Origin: Ridgeia piscesae
Lineage: Eukaryota > Annelida > Polychaeta > Sabellida > Siboglinidae
Assembly (NCBI GenBank): GCA_025642075.2
Contig: JAODUO010000029.1
Location: forward strand, 741,001 to 805,000
Direction of reading: 5' to 3'
Length of the DNA stretch: 64,000 bases
In this document: piece by piece, positions 58,574 through 64,000 of the stretch
How the letters are laid out: the number at the start of each line of letters is the position of its first letter
Numbering within the stretch: position 1 is the first letter of the stretch
Made by a program: the position numbers and the translations under genes
The notes under the pieces: model-generated
The model's database searches: none
Told to the model about the DNA's origin: nothing
The model's input: only the letters and a program-made list of their open reading frames with translations

Positions 58574-58935
58574 CATAATAATATTAATATAATGCAAAGA
58601 TACCAATACGTATACATTTGATATGAAACTACAAATCCTCACTAAACAGGAACGTCATATAGGAACTATGCTTTAACAAAACACTGAATGCAATTAGATT
58701 GTGTTAGAACTTCGGGTTAATTACGTTAACTCGAATTGATTTATTGTGTTACTGTATTGTGTTAGCCTCACCAAGAAAACGCAACACGTTATACCTAGCA
58801 GCCAGCCAGGCAGAAATACGCAGAAATCCCGAAAGGTTATTGTATTCCGAACATTCTCTAGAATAATACGTGATCTCTGAATGACACCATTCCAAGTGAC
58901 TGTACAATTAATAAAATTCCAATGGGTTTATCGAA
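58569..58935. other. No gene seen
   Basis: Unique-looking AT-rich sequence. Confidence 0.35.
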
Positions 58936-58936
58936 A

Positions 58937-58968
<32 letters not shown>

Positions 58969-59055
58969 CGTGCGTGCGTGTGCGTGCGTGCGTGCGTGCG
59001 GGGTGGGGGTTGGGCGTTCGTTCGTTGCGTTGGTTGGTTGGTTGGTTGGTTCGTT
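58936..59055. repeat. (TG)n, (TGCG)n and (GGTT)n runs
   Basis: Three adjacent simple repeats, ending in GGTT tetramers near 59030-59050. Confidence 0.9.
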
Positions 59056-59189
59056 GCGTTGCGGGTTGCGTTGGGGTTTGCGCGTTGGGGCGTTGGTACG
59101 TAGGGTATGCGTATTTAACAAGATTTAACAAGATTGCCACCTAGAGATTCAACTCTAGATGGCAGGTGGACTAGGAAGCCATTTGGCTT

Positions 59190-62100
59190 ATCGAGAGTCC
59201 AGCCTATCTATCTAAGTATCCCCCGCCCTTCTTAGGATATGTGATTTTATTTTTAAATATATTAACACTACTAGCATACACAATAGCTGATAATATGTTC
59301 CATTCTTTTACTGTTTTTTGTGAAAATGAAAATTTTCTAATATCTAATTTCAATGTCTTGCCCTTTAGTCCTTCTCTCTTCCTTATTAAAAAAAATTCTG
59401 TCAATATTTTCATATCCATTCAATTTTTTAAACACCTCAACTGATCTCCCTCAATCTTCTGGTTTCTAGTGTTTTTAAAACCCAAATTTTTTTAAGATTT
59501 CAAACTAATATTCCTGAGTTTTGGTATCATTTTGGTTGCTCTCCTTGTCGTTTTTAGCTATCAATATCCTTCTTGCGATATGGCCCCATGCTTGTATACA
59601 ATATTCTAAGTGAGGCCTAACTATTGTTTTATAAGCGGTATTATTAGTTCTTTTTTTTTGTACACTATATTTCGCCTAATTAAAAAATTTTGGGTTCCCC
59701 CTTCGTGCTGCAATTCCACACTGCTCTGAACCTTCATGTCAGCACTAATAGTTAACCCTAAGTCCTTTTCCTTAAGGTAGTATTTAGTACAGTATCACCC
59801 ATTGTAATTGTGCATCTTCATTTTTCCTGTGTGAAAGGGACTTCACTTTCCAAAAATTTAAAAAGCTTTGCCACTTCTCAGACCATTCTATCAATTATTA
59901 AGATCATCTTGAAATGCTGTCTATCTGCATCACTTTTAATTTTCTTTAAAAATTTTGTGTCGTCCGCAAACTTCAACACCTTTTTGTTATGTCATCATCC
60001 CAAAACATTGATATATATTAAGAATAAAATAGGTCCCAGTACTGATCCCTGCGGTACTCCACCAAAAAACCCCTTTCCAGTTTGAAACCTCCCCATCAAC
60101 TACTACTCTTTTTCTTCTATCAATAAGCCATTTTTTAATCCAGTTGATCATTCCATTTCCTATCCAGGGGCCCTTTTGTTTAAGTAGTAGTCTTTTTGGG
60201 GTTTTTTCAAAGGCTTTTTAAAATCTAAGTAGAATATATCTACTTGATCCCTCATCTAGCCACTTGTGACATCTTCCAAAAAAAACATATTTGTTTAAAA
60301 TGACCCCTTTTAAAAAAAAAAAACCCCCGTTGAGATGGGTTTATCAATTTAAAAAAGAAAATCCCAGGTGATCTTTAATTGTTTTCTAATAGTTTGCAAA
60401 TCACCATTTAAACTCACTGGTCTATAGTTCTCTGACTTGTTTCTCAAACCTTTTTTTTAAAAAATGGTATAATGTTGCTTCTTTCCATTCTAACGGAAAT
60501 ATTCCTCCTCTAATGACAAATTGAACACTGTTGCAAGCGGTATGCTGATTTGTTTTACAATTTCCAATAGTAATTTTGGAGGAATCCCATCCACTCCAGG
60601 TGATTTATTATCCTTCTATCTCTTAATAGTAATTGTTGGGGGGGTTCAATTAGGTTTAGTCAAACTCTCTCCTTCGAAAGCCAAGTATAATATACTAATA
60701 TCTTCCCTGGTAAACACCGAACTAAAGTACTTATTTAGGTTTTTTGCCATTAAGAATCCCTCTGTTATTTGTTTCCATCACTACCTTCTAAGGACCATTA
60801 TCCTGAACTTTCTGTTTACTTCGAACATAAAAAAACCTTGCTTCATGTTTTATATTAAAAACTATTTTTTTTTCTTCTCTTTGAATTTTCTAATTTCAGC
60901 GGGCTTGATTAAGTGCTTTTTTAAATGCTATAGTCTTCTTCATTTCCCGTTGTCTATATGTCTTCCACATCTTTGCTTGTATTGATTTTTAATGGCTTCC
61001 TTCGATAATGTTTCTTCTTTGACCTTTCCCCTTTTTTTTTCAAAAAAATTTGAAGGCAAAATTTTCCTCTTTAAAATATTCCAGCATTCTGTTGCTGTCT
61101 TATTCTTCAGTGTGTTTTCCCAGTCTATCTTTTTAAATATTCCCTCATGTCCTTATATCTTCCTTTGTGAAATTTTCCTTATTTTTTTTATTCCTTCCCC
61201 CTTTTAAAGGATAAAATGTATCTGGTTGTATCACTACACCCCAGGGGCTCACTATCTTGACATTATCAACAAATTCCTTCTGTGACTCAATACTATTCTA
61301 ACACTTTCGCCTGGTTGCTTCTCACATTTTGAGAAAGGGAAATATCTTTACTAAATTCAAAAACTCTTGATCCTCTCCCCCGGTACTCTGAAAATGCCCC
61401 TGTATATGCCCATGGTTAAAATCCCCCATAATAATACAGTCCCGTTTACTCCTTCTTTGATAGCGTTATGTATTTTTCTTCTCTTCCATGCTTATGTTTG
61501 GACTCCGATCCCTAACCCAACAGTTAATGTTGCCCTGTCTATGTTACCCAAACCTTCTTCACATTCTGCTTTTTTTTCTAATTTTTTTAAAAGCTTGGTT
61601 TTTTTAATATATAAAAAAACCCCCTCCCCTTCTTCCTAATCTTCTTTCCTAAACATTACATACCCTGTCATTCCAAATTTCCCATCTGATATTGGGGTGT
61701 GGCCCAAGATTCAGTTATACCTATTATGGGGGGGGTTTCTTTCCCCTAATTTTTAGTTCATTTCTTTTGTTTACTATGCCCCTTGCTTTTAAACAAACCA
61801 TTTAAAACCCAAAATTTCCCTAGGCTTTCCAGGCTGTTCTTTGCTGATGTTTTTTTGCTATCTTTATTTTCCTCTAGTATTTGGCTTCTCTTTTATCCCC
61901 CAAAAATAGTTTTTTGCAACCTGTTCCATTATTCATTGATGAAGAAGGTTCCCCGGAAACACTGCCCCCTTTCCCCTTAGAGGGGGGGGCATCTCTCATA
62001 AACATTTTCTTTACCAACAAAATATCCCCCAAATCTACAAATCCAACTCCTTCTTTTCACACATCTGCTCTAATATCCGTTAATTGCCATCCTCTTGCAA

Positions 62101-62960
62101 TTTCTAAATTTTTTCCCCCTTCCCCCTCATCACTGGCCCGAGAGTATGATCTTTCAACCCCGTCTTCTTCAGTGTCTCACCAACTCTCTGTATCTCTTTA
62201 CTATCCTGGTTGTTCCATCCCTGTCTGCATTGTTCGTCCCCACATGTACTAATATAGACCCCCTTGGCCCCCCAATACGTTCTCTACCCGTTCGTCACAT
62301 CTCTATTCCCCCGGAAGACAAAAAACAACGTCTTCTCCTTTGCTTAATGTCCTGTTTTTTCGCAAAAAAAGGGGCCCCAAAAAACCCTTTCTGTTTCAAG
62401 CCCCCTCGATCACTGCTTCAGGTAGCTCCTCCGTTTTCACTCCCTGGTTGCGACTTTTCCCCTCCGCTTTCTCTGTTGTTCCTTTCTTTGGTCTCTTTTC
62501 TTCCCGTCATCGTCCTTTTTATTGACTTCCGTTTGGTCACATCACCTCTCACTTCCTTTCCCATTCGTCTTACCCCTTTTCCATCTCTTCTCTCTCTCCT
62601 GTCCCCTTTCCCCCCCCCCTTTTCCCCTGTCACTTTCTCCCCCGTCCCTTCCTATTCTTTTCCTTTTTTCTTTCTCCATTTGTTGTCCCTCCCCCTCCCC
62701 CTTCATCCCTTTCACTATCCGTTAGCCCAGCTAACTCGTTCAGCAGTCCACTTTCCAACACCTAAACTTGGAACGTAAACCCTTCCTCCTTGTCTCGCCA
62801 AGTTTTTCCCAACCATGGCAAAAAACCCCCCCTGTGGCAGTGGTTACACACCAAGTGCCTCCTTGCCTTCACTTGCCGCTTGCCAGCTGCCATATTACGA
62901 TTTGTAAAATCAACCCTTTGTTTAAACCAACTTAGTCTTTGAAAGACTGTTTGTTTATTT
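59190..62960 (-). mobile_element. Long CR1/L2-like LINE on the minus strand, broken mainly at homopolymers
   Basis: The minus strand carries the order of a full non-LTR element. Near 62890 a possible ORF1 start (MAAGKRQVKARRHLVC and CNHCHRGG) with a zinc-finger-like block. Near 61430 the endonuclease motif IIMGDFNHGHIQGHFQ followed by GGEDQEFLNLVK. Near 60260-60030 RT palm text (VDIFYLDF, GIGNGMINWIKKWLIDRRKR, RVVVDGEVSNWKG) and a decayed GVPQGSVLGPILF block. At 59204-59460 the C terminus, with IEVFKKLNGYENIDRIF in frames, then LDIRKFSFSQKTVKEWNIL and SSVNIFKNKI. The frame changes coincide with long A, C, G or T runs, so decay and consensus error cannot be separated. Confidence 0.75.
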
Positions 62961-63436
62961 TTACACAACTGCAGCCCCTTTTTTTATAAACAACTTACTA
63001 CCTATGCTACCATGAACAATAAGTTTAGTCTGTATGGTCCCTTCCCTAGCGGAAAGGGGCACTACCTATATAAACAAAAAGGGTTTCCTACTAAAACGCT
63101 TGTTTATTTTTAATAAAATGATACCCATTCACAGTTTTATCTTACATATTAGTTGTTACCTTTTTGCTTTATCCTTTTATACTATATCAAATAAAGATTT
63201 GCTCAATCTTGTTTACAATTTGTCAAACCCAGATTACCCTTTTATCACCCCTATACTAATCTGTTAAAAAAACTGTTAACTCAAACTTTAACCCTCTATA
63301 ATATAAGTCCAGTAACTTTAGAATAACCTTAAAAAATAATAATACTTATCAATCAATTTTCCGCTTGTTTTTCAAATTTTATACACCACCAATTTCAAAC
63401 CTCTACATCCACCAATTTTTCCGCCAATTTTTTTTG
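62961..63436. other. No gene seen
   Basis: AT-rich sequence continuing the homopolymer-rich texture of the LINE block. Confidence 0.35.
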
Positions 63437-63548
63437 GCGTATGCGTATGCGTATGCGTATGCGTATGCATGCGTATGCGTATGCGTATGCGTATGCGTAT
63501 GCGTATGCGTATGCGTATGCGTATGCGTATGCGTATATATATATATAT
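63437..63548. repeat. (GCGTAT)n hexamer array then (TA)n
   Basis: About 16 GCGTAT units followed by a short TA run, then TGCG-rich sequence to about 63610. Confidence 0.95.
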
Positions 63549-63610
63549 TTTTGTGTGTTTGTGTGTGCGTGCGTGCGTGTGTGCGTGTGTGCGTGCGTGC
63601 GTGCGCGCGC

Positions 63611-64000
63611 GTTGGATGTTAGGTAAAGTGGATGTTAGGTAAATAAACGTATCTTTAAATAGATATCGTAGAATAAAAAACACAATCTTCTTTTTGACTA
63701 TATGTTTCAGTTACTTTTATTATTATTCTATATCTATAGCGACTTGAATAGTTGCAGCTATGTAAATATAATTATTTATTTAGTTATTTTATTTAAAATA
63801 ATTTGCAACGCGTCATTACATTTTACATAATTTTTGTACTACATTATTTACCCTTGCATACGCTTTGTTGAAAATTTGCATACGCTCGGTATCGGCCCAA
63901 CTATACCACCATATATATTGTTCCTGCGGCGTGCCCGTTCAACAAAACGCCGACATTTTTTGAAGACTCTATGTCGAACTACTCACCGTTAAATGGGTAA
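63611..64000. other. No gene seen at window end
   Basis: AT-rich sequence without a supported exon. Confidence 0.35.

Noticed and set aside
62095..62778. 227-codon Pro/Phe-rich plus-strand frame
   Set aside because: Antisense of the minus-strand LINE in a C/T-rich region; no motif.

Overview
The window looks like animal nuclear DNA. Coding sequence is broken into short exons with GT/AG borders, the families present are metazoan (DEG/ENaC channel, class I myosin motor, serpin), and several non-LTR retrotransposon families lie around them together with a very high load of micro- and minisatellites. The AT-rich composition and this repeat mix fit a marine invertebrate, perhaps a lophotrochozoan, but I cannot fix the species. 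There are no operons, and almost every long open frame is a tandem repeat read in frame.

Layout. 1-2.5 kb: terminal exon of a serpin with one in-frame stop at the reactive-loop hinge. 2.6-14.5 kb: LINE fragments, a duplicated segment with a filled and an empty LINE site, and a large inverted repeat (arms 6.17-7.96 and 9.69-12.16 kb). 14.6-25.8 kb: the main gene, a DEG/ENaC-type channel on the plus strand. I reconstruct at least twelve exons with matching intron phases; its introns carry a second inverted repeat, a fold-back element and long dinucleotide arrays. 26-28.8 kb: LINE end, compound microsatellite, dispersed repeats. 28.8-30.5 kb: minus-strand exons of a class I myosin, one of whose exon ends has become a 34-bp minisatellite. 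31-33.9 kb: microsatellites and an RTE-like LINE end.

34-50.3 kb: dispersed repeats, a pair of MITE-like elements bracketing 1.26 kb, a 36-bp minisatellite, simple repeats, two unassigned exon candidates, and a decayed copy of a multigene or transposon-derived family (46.6-49.2 kb). 50.4-53.2 kb: a complete, very young LTR element with target duplication and a scrambled interior. 54.7-57.6 kb: three minisatellites with unrelated units. 58.1-58.5 kb: fold-back element. 59.2-63 kb: a long CR1/L2-like LINE on the minus strand, disrupted mostly at homopolymers.

The most unusual object is the channel. About 424 residues stand where ASIC-type channels have about 25-30 (the knuckle, just before the strand leading to TM2). 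The insert is rich in N-glycosylation sequons and basic clusters, and a coiled-coil exon may be added at the N terminus. Exon borders come from reading splice motifs and phases by eye, so they are models; repeat borders are approximate to about 10 bp.
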